Below, one piece after another: positions 1 to 7,066 of a DNA stretch of 12,236 nucleotides (position 1 is the stretch's first letter; each line of letters opens with the position of its first letter). This DNA is from Stephanodiscus triporus (Eukaryota > Bacillariophyta > Thalassiosirophyceae > Thalassiosirales > Thalassiosiraceae): contig JALLAZ010000759.1 in the NCBI GenBank assembly GCA_036939755.1, positions 1 through 12,236 of the forward strand. The letters run 5' to 3'. Position numbers and translations under genes: made by a program. The notes beneath the pieces are model-generated. The model was not told the DNA's origin. It saw only the letters and a program-made list of their open reading frames with translations, and made no database searches.

Positions 1-1
1 T

Positions 2-607
2 AAGATTTGGTTCCAACTGATTACTCCAAGCGACATTGCTTTTGTCATTTCTTTGATGAAGAATGGAATGCCAGTGTGGAAGAGGTTCCTCAAAGCAAAG
101 CCTCTATTCACGTCTGGAGAGGGCCAAAAGAGGAGCTTTGGAAAGACAACATGGAGTAAGGAGGGGTTGAAGTATTTCTACAAGGTAGAGGCAACATGGC
201 AGGAGGCGTACAGTGATAGGGAACAAATGAGTGCTCTAATAAATGGATGGGAAAAGTGGGAACCGACAGAGGATCTCAAGAAAGGTAAGGAACTCCTAAG
301 TACGAATTGGAAGATAGTTCCGATTAATAAAAAGGGTGGGGAGCAGATTGACGATGACAACGATGAGGGTTGGGACAACAACAGTGGATATCATTCCGAC
401 AAGTATGAAGATGTGGAAAATATTGAGTTTGAATTGGATAATGCGAATCTAAAGAAGGTCACTGGGAAAGACATGGTGCCTTCTGAGGAAGAATCAGAAG
501 ACAAGGTTGCTGAGGATAATATAAACGCTTTAGGTGCAGAGAACAGGGGGGGAGATAGGGTGAGTGAGGAGAAGGAAGAAGTAGATGACCAAAGGAAATC
601 AACGTGA
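2..607 (+). CDS. Hypothetical protein, 5'-truncated by the window edge, with Lys/Glu/Asp-rich tail
   Basis: The frame is open from base 2 to the TGA at 605-607, so about 201 residues are visible. The first in-window ATG is at 56, but coding-like sequence precedes it (KIWFQLITPSDIAFVISL), so the true start is probably outside the window. The N-terminal ~110 residues look like a compact, Trp-rich domain (WFQLITPSD, PLFTSGEGQKR, FGKTTWSKEG, INGWEKWEP). The rest is low-complexity and strongly acidic (DDDNDEGWDNN, SEEESED, SEEKEEVDD), which suggests a disordered tail. There is no signal peptide, membrane segment or known catalytic motif. I do not recognise the family with certainty; the pattern feels like the lineage-specific, multi-copy ORFs of diatom genomes, which is inference. 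It converges on the minus-strand oxygenase-like ORF that ends at 946. Confidence 0.5.
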   Translation, partial: KIWFQLITPSDIAFVISLMKNGMPVWKRFLKAKPLFTSGEGQKRSFGKTTWSKEGLKYFYKVEATWQEAYSDREQMSALINGWEKWEPTEDLKKGKELLSTNWKIVPINKKGGEQIDDDNDEGWDNNSGYHSDKYEDVENIEFELDNANLKKVTGKDMVPSEEESEDKVAEDNINALGAENRGGDRVSEEKEEVDDQRKST

Positions 608-945
608 TGTGCTGCTAAGTAATTCAGTGAATGTAAAAGGAGCGGCCTGTGTGTGGACTTCTATGTTAGGTAATATTGTAATAAAGTTATGCTGCTCAAC
701 ATATCAAAAAATAGTAGCCATACAAACAATAATTGATACAATTTAATATTATGCTAACAATAACAATTTTATTAGTAACAATAAACTGCAACTAAAATAA
801 AAGCAATTTATTAATAACATTAAAATGTTTCTATAAAAAAACAATTTACAAAAAACAAAAATGCATCTGAGATCCAGTATGAATTTCTAAGTAAAATTTT
901 AATTCAAAAGATCAATTTGTTGGTCTTGTGATGCATTTGTGCGTA
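608..945. other. AT-rich spacer between convergent ORFs
   Basis: No coding frame is evident. From about 660 to 905 the sequence is very A+T rich with A-runs. It contains candidate poly(A) signals on both strands: AATAAA at 680-685 for the plus-strand ORF, and TTTATT at about 766-771, which reads AATAAA on the minus strand. This is the composition expected where two transcripts end tail to tail. It could also be the non-coding interior of a mobile element, but no terminal repeats are visible to support that. Confidence 0.5.
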
Positions 946-1746
946 CTAGCACGCACATGCATCCAAGGTGTGTGCAGTGCGTAGTAGTATGCAGAAGATG
1001 TGTGAAGTTTGTTTTGTGTTGTTCTTGTTGTTGTGTTGGCCTTGGTAGTCCTTGTAATTGACACGTTTCCGTGCCCTCCCTGTGTTTTTGGTGGCATCTA
1101 GTTGGTCATCATTATTGCGTGCAGAAGACTTTTGCTTTCTGGCAGGCGTTTCATGAGCTACCAAATTCATTGGGTAGTCGGCTTCGTGGCAAACGATGTA
1201 GGCGAAGAGGCGGTAGATGTATTTCATTCCTGTGTGTGGGCCTCCCGCGTGTAGTTGCTCGTAGGTGAAGGTGACTGCTTGCCCTGGCTCCACTGTGATT
1301 TCATCATAATCTCGTCCAGATGCGGTTGGAATAGTGGGCTTGAGGAGGAATGAGAAGCTGTCGAGTGCCATGATTATCGACATTGGCCGCTCTTTTGGAG
1401 GTCTGTTGAGGACAGAGTTGGAGTAGTCCATGTGGAAGGTGTTTTTGCTCATCTCATATTGGCTAGCAGTGTTTGCCTTGGTGCGGAGAGCACCAACTTT
1501 CCAGTGTCGCATTTCTGGGTATATTGATTTGATGTAGTTGAAGAAAGGTTTTAGCGTTGCTTTGATCAGATTCTGTGTGGAGATTTGTCTTGGAGTGGTG
1601 GCGTCCCCAATTGGCTTCAGCCAGTCTCTTGTTCGGTTTTGGTTTGGGAGTCCCTCCCACCAGTCTTCCAGGGTTTTCTCAAGGGTGTCCTTAGGTAGAT
1701 AGAGTATCGTATCATACCATAGAGGAGATAGGAGTAAGAGTCCACA
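946..1746 (-). CDS. Putative Fe(II)/2-oxoglutarate-dependent (DSBH-fold) oxygenase, N-terminus unresolved
   Basis: The minus-strand frame is open from the stop at 1747-1749 to the TAG at 946-948 (266 codons). The first ATG is only at 1512, yet the ~60 residues before it look coding (LEKTLEDWWEGLPNQNR, then FFNYIKSIYPEM), so the start probably lies in an upstream exon or has been lost. Counted from the Met at 1512, H27-M-D29 (in TFHMDYSN), H88 (in QLHAGG) and R101 (in YRLFAYIV) fit the HxD...H...R iron and 2-oxoglutarate ligands of the double-stranded beta-helix oxygenases. VEPGQAVTFTYEQLHAGG is typical of the strand leading to the distal His. The last ~75 residues are basic and of low complexity. 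The substrate cannot be told from sequence. The same frame-strand combination carries a broken coding stretch just upstream (1864-2290), which may be its former N-terminus. Confidence 0.5.
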   Translation of the reverse strand, partial: CGLLLLSPLWYDTILYLPKDTLEKTLEDWWEGLPNQNRTRDWLKPIGDATTPRQISTQNLIKATLKPFFNYIKSIYPEMRHWKVGALRTKANTASQYEMSKNTFHMDYSNSVLNRPPKERPMSIIMALDSFSFLLKPTIPTASGRDYDEITVEPGQAVTFTYEQLHAGGPHTGMKYIYRLFAYIVCHEADYPMNLVAHETPARKQKSSARNNDDQLDATKNTGRARKRVNYKDYQGQHNNKNNTKQTSHIFCILLRTAHTLDACAC

Positions 1747-1863
1747 CTACACTCCACACAGCTCGGAAACCATCGACGTCCCAGCGATGGCCGCTCGATA
1801 GAGCAAGGCTTATGACCCGCCCGCGCGCGTTACATGGTTCGATACGCTCCCTTGACACACCTA

Positions 1864-2290
1864 CTATGTCGACAACTGACGCGCTTTCTTTGCAACCTCC
1901 CTCAAGCGTTCCAACCTCACTGGCAAGCTGGCACCCGCCCGGTATGTCTCGTTCCTCATCTCAGACCACTGATCGTTGTGGGTCTTTGGGCTCATGAACT
2001 TGCCGAAGGAGCTGTAGTTGAGTCCCATTCTTTGTACAATGCTCTATTCACGGATTTGCGTCGATGGAGGAGATAGCTTGTGAGTGGAGTCGTTTCCCCG
2101 TCATCAATTCCATGGAGCAAAAGGGGGAGGAAAACCGACGGTGTTGCTACTACTCAGCATCTGAGTCGCGTATCCGGCGGCCTTGCACTTGTTGATATAA
2201 TGCTGCAATTTACCCCTGATCTGGATTGATTACATCGCAAAAAGAAGTACTCGTTCCACCCGGTACATCACTCGAGCTCTCTTGAGCCAT
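1864..2290 (-). pseudogene. Frame-broken coding stretch of unknown family (~140 codons)
   Basis: Reading the minus strand from an ATG at 2290, four protein-like segments follow each other in shifted frames without a stop along the path. The first is MAQESSSDV...INPDQG (about 2290-2213). The second is KLQHYINKCKAAGYATQML...PFAPW (about 2211-2110). The third is IDDGETTPLTSYLLHRRKSVNRALYKEW (about 2107-2029), here quoted only in part: IDDGETTPLTSYLLH and NRALYKEW. The last is GLNYSSFGKF...RLREVAKKARQLST, ending at the tandem TAG TAG at 1861-1866. The breaks need two extra bases (near the G-run at 2213-2216 and near 2109) and one missing base (near 2026). The last segment alone is an intact 54-codon ORF from the ATG at 2028. 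I do not recognise the family. It shares its frame with the oxygenase-like ORF downstream. Sequencing errors are an alternative to decay. Confidence 0.4.
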
Positions 2291-2724
2291 AGATTTTGTT
2301 GTACGTTACCTCATTGCCTTAAGTTTTGTGAAAATGGAAATATGCTCTGTCCTCTTTCGCTGGCGAGATTGTCGTCCTCACGACAGGGAGAAGAGGGGCA
2401 AGTCTGATGATGAGATCAGCCGGACGTCATACTGGAGGAGGGAGGTGTTCGGAGAACAACGTTATCTGCTGTCTGGGCCCATTTTCGTTGAATTGCTTCG
2501 TTATTGTGTTCGGTGCGACGGCTCTGTGGTTTATCTGAATTCGATCTGGCATACTTACCAAATTTAGGATCAGGAAAAGTTAGAATGATGTTTGTTAAGA
2601 CTTGGTTGTAAAGTAGCAGAAAAGGAGGTTCAACTGTTAATTTATTATGCCGGTGATGCGATCAGCTGCCACAACTGGAAGAAGAATGCAGTTGGTTCAG
2701 AGGGAAATTAATCACTAACAAGCA
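2291..2724. other. Intergenic stretch, possible decayed exon
   Basis: No convincing gene is present. On the minus strand a 41-codon ORF (2427-2552, starting MPDRIQINHRAV and ending EHLPPPV) is preceded by GGTAAGTATG, which resembles a splice donor. A shift of one base at its end would continue into QYDVRLISSSDLP. This could be a remnant of the same accessory gene as the broken stretch at 1864-2290, or chance. The right-hand part (about 2560-2724) is AT-richer and is the likely 3' UTR and terminator region of the DHHC gene. Confidence 0.3.
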
Positions 2725-4122
2725 TTAGCAGCATGACCAATATTTGTTCTTCCAAGGGTTATTCCGCCAGTCCGCAGATTCTCCATCAATACTTTGTGGC
2801 ATCTTCCACAATAATGGCAGCCATTCGTTATTTTCTTTTTCGTCATATTTATTCTGTTTAGTAGCTCTGCAACATCTGCTATGCCAACTTTTAAGCGAAA
2901 GCCCCAGCCTTCCCGTACTACAAACTTCATCCCTCAAAATGAACGTTTGCATATTGTTCAATAATCCTCTCCCAAAAGGAAAATCCGTCGCACTTGTCCT
3001 GGCAAGGTAATCGATATGTTCGGGTCCCTTGGTCAATTCAAATGTCGTGGTATTCCCCAGTGCTAATATTGTGTGGATCACCCAAAGCAGTATGACAATG
3101 TAATATAATGGATACATGTAGATCTTCGAAAGGATGACGATGGCATGCCCGATAGGTATTTCTATCCGTGAATAACCAAATGTGCCTAAACCAATACTCC
3201 CGGCGCTTGGTATTTGGTCGGAACCAACAATCCCCAATGCAACATGGAAACATATCACATTCAACGACACGAAGAGCCAGAACCGAAAGTGATTCCTTTC
3301 GCCGATGCACGTATCCAAGAAGAAACAATGGTGATCGAAAGTGGCCACGCAACGGTCGCAGACGTTACAGTGATGCGATCGTAGCGGCGGAGAATGTCGA
3401 CATACCTCACAATACTTTCTGCGAGTGTGGGGGTACAGATGTTGCATGATAGGCTGGGGCGTCGGCTGGGAAGGGAGCGTGAGCGAGACCCTGTCGGACA
3501 ACATCGGCGGCGGTTCGAGGAAGAATTGTCTTTCCGAATCCGCGTCCACGTCGCAATCACTCCCGTCGACGGTCGGTGCTCGATTCGTCTTTTCAGACGC
3601 GTCTAATCTGGACATGACGTCGTCGGTCAAAAACCCGGGGTCGCTCCCCTGCAGATCGAAAAACGCCACGATCAAAACGATTGTGAAGAACGTCAGCTTC
3701 GCTAGGTTGGAAAGGTTCATCGACCCCCCGTCGTACGTAATGCATTCGTCAAAAACTTGTCCAGAACTGGCGATGCTCGTCTCGTTGCGATATTCGTAGT
3801 CTTCTTTCCCGAGTACATCGCCGCGAGAATTCGCGACGCCAAAGGGTAAAATCGCATTCGTCCTGTTTGATTCAAGAGATGGGTTGCATGTCGATGACGA
3901 CCATAGATTCGTCCCATGCGACGTTATAGTGAGAAAATATGCCAGCATGATCATGCACAGATAGTTCCTCCTCACGCGTCGGCTCGTTGCGAGTCTACCC
4001 TTCAGTGGGTTCTTCGTGAGTTGATGTTGCGTGGGAGGTTCAACGAGATGGAGCTCATCGTCATGATCGTCACAAGGGTCGCCAATCGGCGACATTTCCA
4101 AGGCCGCGCCGTTCTCGTCCAT
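2725..4122 (-). CDS. DHHC-type protein S-acyltransferase (palmitoyltransferase)
   Basis: This 465-residue protein transfers palmitate from palmitoyl-CoA to cysteines of target proteins at Golgi, ER or plasma membrane. The cysteine-rich domain is at about 238-281: C238-x2-C241-x9-HC252-x2-C255-x2-C258-x4-DHHC(263-266)-x5-C272-x4-N277, so all zinc ligands and the catalytic Cys266 are present. Membrane segments are seen at about 53-68, 141-157, 279-299 and 326-356. The family's DPG motif follows TM2 (D161-P162-G163) and the TTxE motif follows TM4 (TTFE, 359-362). A proline/Gly-Leu-Asn stretch (FPFGRGLLNN, 381-390) resembles the PaCCT region. The usual W-V after DHHC is replaced by FFLDT. The loop between TM1 and TM2 (~70 residues) is long. 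The protein ends in Cys-Cys, a possible self-acylation site. The ATG lies in CCATGG context and the gene is divergent from the flavodoxin gene. Confidence 0.95.
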   Translation of the reverse strand: MDENGAALEMSPIGDPCDDHDDELHLVEPPTQHQLTKNPLKGRLATSRRVRRNYLCMIMLAYFLTITSHGTNLWSSSTCNPSLESNRTNAILPFGVANSRGDVLGKEDYEYRNETSIASSGQVFDECITYDGGSMNLSNLAKLTFFTIVLIVAFFDLQGSDPGFLTDDVMSRLDASEKTNRAPTVDGSDCDVDADSERQFFLEPPPMLSDRVSLTLPSQPTPQPIMQHLYPHTRRKYCEVCRHSPPLRSHHCNVCDRCVATFDHHCFFLDTCIGERNHFRFWLFVSLNVICFHVALGIVGSDQIPSAGSIGLGTFGYSRIEIPIGHAIVILSKIYMYPLYYIVILLWVIHTILALGNTTTFELTKGPEHIDYLARTSATDFPFGRGLLNNMQTFILRDEVCSTGRLGLSLKSWHSRCCRATKQNKYDEKENNEWLPLLWKMPQSIDGESADWRNNPWKNKYWSCC

Positions 4123-4361
4123 GGATGAATTATTCGCTTCAGTTCCATGCGATCGTACAGTTTTCTACTCTAGGATCGGAAGAGAGGTGCTATGGCATCG
4201 TAGCCCAGAGTTGAAAACAACGAACATGGTGCATGTTGTTCTAGTTGTTTATTTGGGGGGAGACTGGCCATGGACTTTCCTCTACGGAAACACTATGCAA
4301 ATACGCGCCAACGTGTGATTTAATGTTGCCGCAAAACAAAACAACAACAACCAAACAAAAA
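4123..4361. promoter_or_regulatory. Shared divergent upstream region (DHHC / flavodoxin)
   Basis: These 239 bp separate the ATG codons of two head-to-head genes, so both promoters and 5' UTRs must lie here or overlap. The flavodoxin 5' UTR end is A/C-rich (AAAACAACAACAACC, about 4336-4352) and leads into AAAAAATGACG, a favourable start context. No recognisable TATA box is visible. Assignment rests on gene layout only. Confidence 0.5.
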
Positions 4362-5090
4362 ATGACGACCGCCGACGAGGAAATCCTCGTCCTCTTCGGA
4401 TCCCAAACGGGAAATTCCGAGGCCGCGGCCCACGAGATATGCTCGATCATACCCGCGAGGCTCTCGCCATCGTCGTCCCGCGTCACGTCCCGCGTGATGC
4501 ACCTAGACGACTTCCTCGAACTCGAGGGGGCGGGATGGACGCGACTCGTGGTCATAGTCTGCTCCTCGTACGGCGTGGGTCAGGCTCCCATCGGCGCGAG
4601 GAAATTCAGGGAGTTCTGCGACGAGATCCTGAGGCGGAGGGACGGGAAGGAGAAGAGGGGGAGCGCGCCATCGCTGGAGGGGGTGACCTTCGCGCTGCTG
4701 GGCCTCGGCGACAGTCACTACAGCACGTACTTCAGGAATCCGACGACCATACACGACGCGCTGACGGCCGCGGGCGCGAGGCGGGCGGGGGAGCTGGGCA
4801 AGGCCGACGCGAGCGGGACTGGCGACATGGAACAATCGAAGGTCATCGAACGTTGGATCGAGGGCATCTGGGACGACTTGGCGAAGGTCCTGTCATCGAA
4901 GCCCCCGGAGCGGCAGGCGCTCGACAGGGCGAGGGACGAGACTTGGGGATTTTGCCTGGAAATATTCCCCGAATGGAGGCCGGCGAAGAAATTTGCCGCC
5001 ATGGACGTGTTGTACCTGTCGTTGGGGGGGATCATCTTGGCGTTGCTGGCACGTTATTGCTTCTTCGTGATTGGTGGCTGGTCCCTATGA
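4362..5090 (+). CDS. MTRR-like flavodoxin (FMN) domain protein with C-terminal membrane anchor
   Basis: The 242-residue protein is a single FMN-binding flavodoxin domain. The phosphate loop is GSQTGNS (13-19), the second flavin loop SSYGVGQAP (68-76) and the third LLGLGDSHYSTYF (112-124). The stretch from the third loop through GAR (138-140) to VIERWIEGIWDDL (161-173) follows the FMN domain of methionine synthase reductase (LGLGDSEYTYF...LGAR...WI.GLW) better than flavodoxins or P450 reductase. There is no FAD or NADPH domain, so it would need a separate electron donor. Residues 216-237 (LYLSLGGIILALLARYCFFV) form a hydrophobic segment near the C-terminus, suggesting a tail-anchored protein facing the cytosol. 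I chose the ATG at 4362, not the in-frame ATG at 4323, because the residues before it are Asn/Thr/Lys-rich and UTR-like. Electron transfer to cobalamin-dependent methionine synthase or to another membrane enzyme is inference. The gene is clearly GC-rich. Confidence 0.8.
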   Translation: MTTADEEILVLFGSQTGNSEAAAHEICSIIPARLSPSSSRVTSRVMHLDDFLELEGAGWTRLVVIVCSSYGVGQAPIGARKFREFCDEILRRRDGKEKRGSAPSLEGVTFALLGLGDSHYSTYFRNPTTIHDALTAAGARRAGELGKADASGTGDMEQSKVIERWIEGIWDDLAKVLSSKPPERQALDRARDETWGFCLEIFPEWRPAKKFAAMDVLYLSLGGIILALLARYCFFVIGGWSL

Positions 5091-5622
5091 TGACGTTGAG
5101 AAGTAGTATTAACGAGATAATCTCACCTATCATGTCGAAGATCAGTCCATGCCAGCGGGGAGCTGCTCATTTCGCGCCACGCATCTTGCCTCGTCTGTGG
5201 ATATGACATCGACGGCTTGGAAATCGGGCGCGATTTCCCTCGCCCACTCATTCTGGATTCATTATTTACAACACTAATTAAAGAAAAGTGGCCGAACCTA
5301 GTTTCCCATTCCTAGCAGCAAATTCTGAATGACTTTCTCCTCATTCAGCGACTGGTCCAGCCTCCATAAAGTTTACTATTTTTTGCTTGTCAGTGTTCGC
5401 GCTACTACCAATGAGATGTTCCTCTCCACAAATAACGGTGCGATACCACATCATAATATCATGAAAGATGTGAATTGATAATGACATGTGTACTACGATG
5501 CGCTCATAACGAGTTTCATTGCTACTCTGAAGTAATAACTCGTCATGGAGACACTAATTAACACGGCGGCGACCAGTAAAATACAGTCCTTGTTACGACC
5601 ATTCTCTACTTTTCGATACCCA
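5091..5622. other. Convergent intergenic region
   Basis: This 532-bp stretch lies between the stop codons of the flavodoxin gene (+) and the VNGTF-domain gene (-). It carries no protein-like frame I can support on either strand. An ATTAAA around 5277-5282 could serve as a poly(A) signal for the flavodoxin transcript. It presumably holds the two 3' UTRs. No tRNA-like or repeat structure is evident. Confidence 0.5.
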
Positions 5623-6717
5623 TCAGAGAGTTCGGGAATCTTCACGTATGATCCGACATATAGGTACAGCGAGGTTTTCATCGCCATCATACACAGTCCA
5701 GCCAGTTTCCGGTGGCGTTTCACTGTTTTGGTCGGCCTGATTGCAGTACAGCCAATTACTCCCCCGGTTGACAGAAATTCGCCAACGCCCAGCAGCATTA
5801 CGCCAAATCCTATAATTAGCATTCTCTCCCTTCCACCGCCCCTTTTTCAGATAAACAGGACAACCATCAGATCGATTAGCAATCCTCCTGAAGGTTCCAT
5901 TTACTTCAGGTGATCCACACCCTTCAACCACAACCACAAGGCTACCACCGTTATCACCATTTCCATTTGATGCATTTATCGTTGCAGCAGCATTTGATGC
6001 ATCCTCACCACGTATGATCCGACAAATAGGTAAAGGGAGTGTTCCCTTACCATATTTATCCACAGTCCAGCCATTTTCCGGTGGCGTTTCACTGTTTTGG
6101 GCGGCCTGATTGCAGTACAAACAATTAATCTTCCCATTGTTGACAGAAATAAACCACCGCCCAGCAGCATTAGGATAAATCCAATACTCAGCATCTTTTT
6201 CCTCCCACCGCCCCACTTTCGAATAAACTCGATAAAAAAGTCTCTTGAAGGTGCCATTTACTTCAGGTGATCCACACCCTTCAACCACAACCACAAGGCT
6301 ACCGCCTTCATCACCATTTCCATTTAATGCATGCGTCGTTGCAGCAGCATTGGACGACGCACCGGATGCCCCTCCGATGCCTCGACCGGCAGCTGCATCG
6401 GCCGGCGCATCGTTCTGCCGGACGTCCCCGGAGGGCGACATCGAAACTTTCCTCCGCTTCGACGACGGAGCAGCCGCGGCCGACGATTCTGCCGACGACG
6501 ATCCATCGACATCTATCACCTCCCACCTCTCCTCCGCCTCTTTCAGCAGTGCTTTCGCCGTGGTCACCTCCTCGTTGGATGCGTCCAAGTTCTTCCTCGC
6601 GTTTTCCAACATTTGTCGTGCCGACTCCATAATTTCCATCGCGGCCGACGCCCGCGCGTTGGCGGCGGCGAGGCATTGCCTCATCGCCTTGATCTCGTTT
6701 CTCCCTTCCGACAACAT
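5623..6717 (-). CDS. Coiled-coil protein with two tandem VNGTF-type domains
   Basis: The protein has 364 residues. Residues 1-66 are Ala/Glu/Lys-rich with a helical, coiled-coil-like pattern (EIKAMRQCLAAANARAS, LENARKNLDASNEEV). Residues 67-139 are disordered (Ser/Ala/Gly/Asn-rich) and contain a basic SKRRK (86-90) that could be a nuclear import signal. Two copies of a ~100-residue domain follow, at 140-238 and 259-358. Each reads VVVVEGCGSPEVNGTF, then a variable aromatic part, GRW, NAAGRW.ISVN, LYCNQA.QNSETPPE.GWTV and ICRII. Comparable VNGTY/F...GRW...W.I...PP..GW modules occur as repeats in diatom and other algal proteins of unknown function; that is recollection, not a search result. A binding or scaffold role is only a guess. 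No membrane segment is present. The ATG at 6717 begins the coiled coil and is the first in this frame. The gene is divergent from the DUF1997-like gene. Confidence 0.75.
   Translation of the reverse strand: MLSEGRNEIKAMRQCLAAANARASAAMEIMESARQMLENARKNLDASNEEVTTAKALLKEAEERWEVIDVDGSSSAESSAAAAPSSKRRKVSMSPSGDVRQNDAPADAAAGRGIGGASGASSNAAATTHALNGNGDEGGSLVVVVEGCGSPEVNGTFKRLFYRVYSKVGRWEEKDAEYWIYPNAAGRWFISVNNGKINCLYCNQAAQNSETPPENGWTVDKYGKGTLPLPICRIIRGEDASNAAATINASNGNGDNGGSLVVVVEGCGSPEVNGTFRRIANRSDGCPVYLKKGRWKGENANYRIWRNAAGRWRISVNRGSNWLYCNQADQNSETPPETGWTVYDGDENLAVPICRIIREDSRTL
5644..6354 (-). repeat. Tandem in-frame duplication inside the VNGTF-domain gene
   Basis: Two copies lie at about 6004-6354 (residues 122-238) and 5644-5997 (residues 241-358). 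DNA identity is very high at the outer parts: the sequence around GGTGATCCACACCCTTCAAC recurs at an offset of 357 bp, and the segment around GGTGGCGTTTCACTGTTTTG at an offset of 369 bp. The 12-bp difference comes from in-frame indels in the middle, where the copies have diverged strongly (KRLFYRVYSKVGRW versus RRIANRSDGCPVYLKKGRW). The linker Asn-Ala-Ala-Ala-Thr...Asn-Gly-Asn-Gly-Asp is part of the repeated unit. Confidence 0.9.
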
Positions 6718-7066
6718 TATTCCATAGAGAGCAACGTACCATGCAAAACGACTTTTGGAGTGAGAGGAGGTGTTAGTATGATACTCCTACCAGTTATCGC
6801 TTACTACGTTTTAGCTACCTAAATCTAAGAGCTCACTTACCTCTCACCTGCAGGTGGTGGGTGGTGGACGCGCGGTTGCTGTGGCGCGCGCAGCGAGGCG
6901 AGGCCTTCCTTCCGAAAACCAGGCTTTCGGTCTGCTTTCTATTTTAGAAATTACCGATTTTCAGGGACTCCTGAGGTAAATTCATGCCAAGCGTACAGTA
7001 GGAATTTCACTAACTAACTGTGGGTCCACACAGCACATAACAACCTCCTCCGATGAAAAGATCGTT
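6718..7066. promoter_or_regulatory. Shared divergent upstream region (VNGTF gene / DUF1997-like gene)
   Basis: This 349-bp stretch separates two head-to-head start codons. It contains ATACTCCTA (6781-6789), which recurs at 10139-10147 in another divergent upstream region. It also has a GGTGGTGGGTGGTGG purine/thymine tract (about 6853-6867) and a small inverted repeat CCGAAA-7nt-TTTCGG (6912-6930). No coding frame stands out. Regulatory function is inferred from position only. Confidence 0.45.

Noticed and set aside
608..945. AT-rich spacer as a centromere or replication origin
   Set aside because: Only ~340 bp, with no repeats or defined elements. Convergent 3' UTRs explain it more simply.
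1750..1960. Second open minus-strand frame (reading VDIVGVSRERIEPCNARG)
   Set aside because: It has no ATG, is open mainly because of local GC-rich sequence, and competes with the better frame ending at 1864.
1812..2076. Plus-strand frames starting MTRPRALHG and MVRYAPLTH
   Set aside because: The minus strand of the same DNA gives far more protein-like sequence (MSPKTHNDQWSEMRNE), so these are shadows.
2328..2567. 79-codon plus-strand frame starting MKMEICSVLF
   Set aside because: No recognisable domain, an Arg/Tyr-rich random look, and no supporting neighbours.
4439..5206. Long plus-strand frame overlapping the flavodoxin gene
   Set aside because: Its product is Arg/Gly-rich without domain sense. 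It is the expected open shadow of a GC-rich gene in another frame.
5493..6257. Two similar hydrophobic minus-strand frames (MLIIGFGVMLLGVGEF and a sister with FILMLLGGGLF) suggesting paired membrane peptides
   Set aside because: They are the same alternative frame of the two duplicated VNGTF domains. Their similarity simply mirrors the DNA repeat.
6245..6822. Plus-strand and other frames opposite the VNGTF gene N-terminus
   Set aside because: Ser/Arg/Ala-rich translations antisense to a coiled coil and disordered linker, with no independent start context or domain.
6912..6930. Inverted repeat CCGAAA-7nt-TTTCGG
   Set aside because: Only a 6-bp stem, common by chance. Mentioned in the upstream region but not called as a structure.
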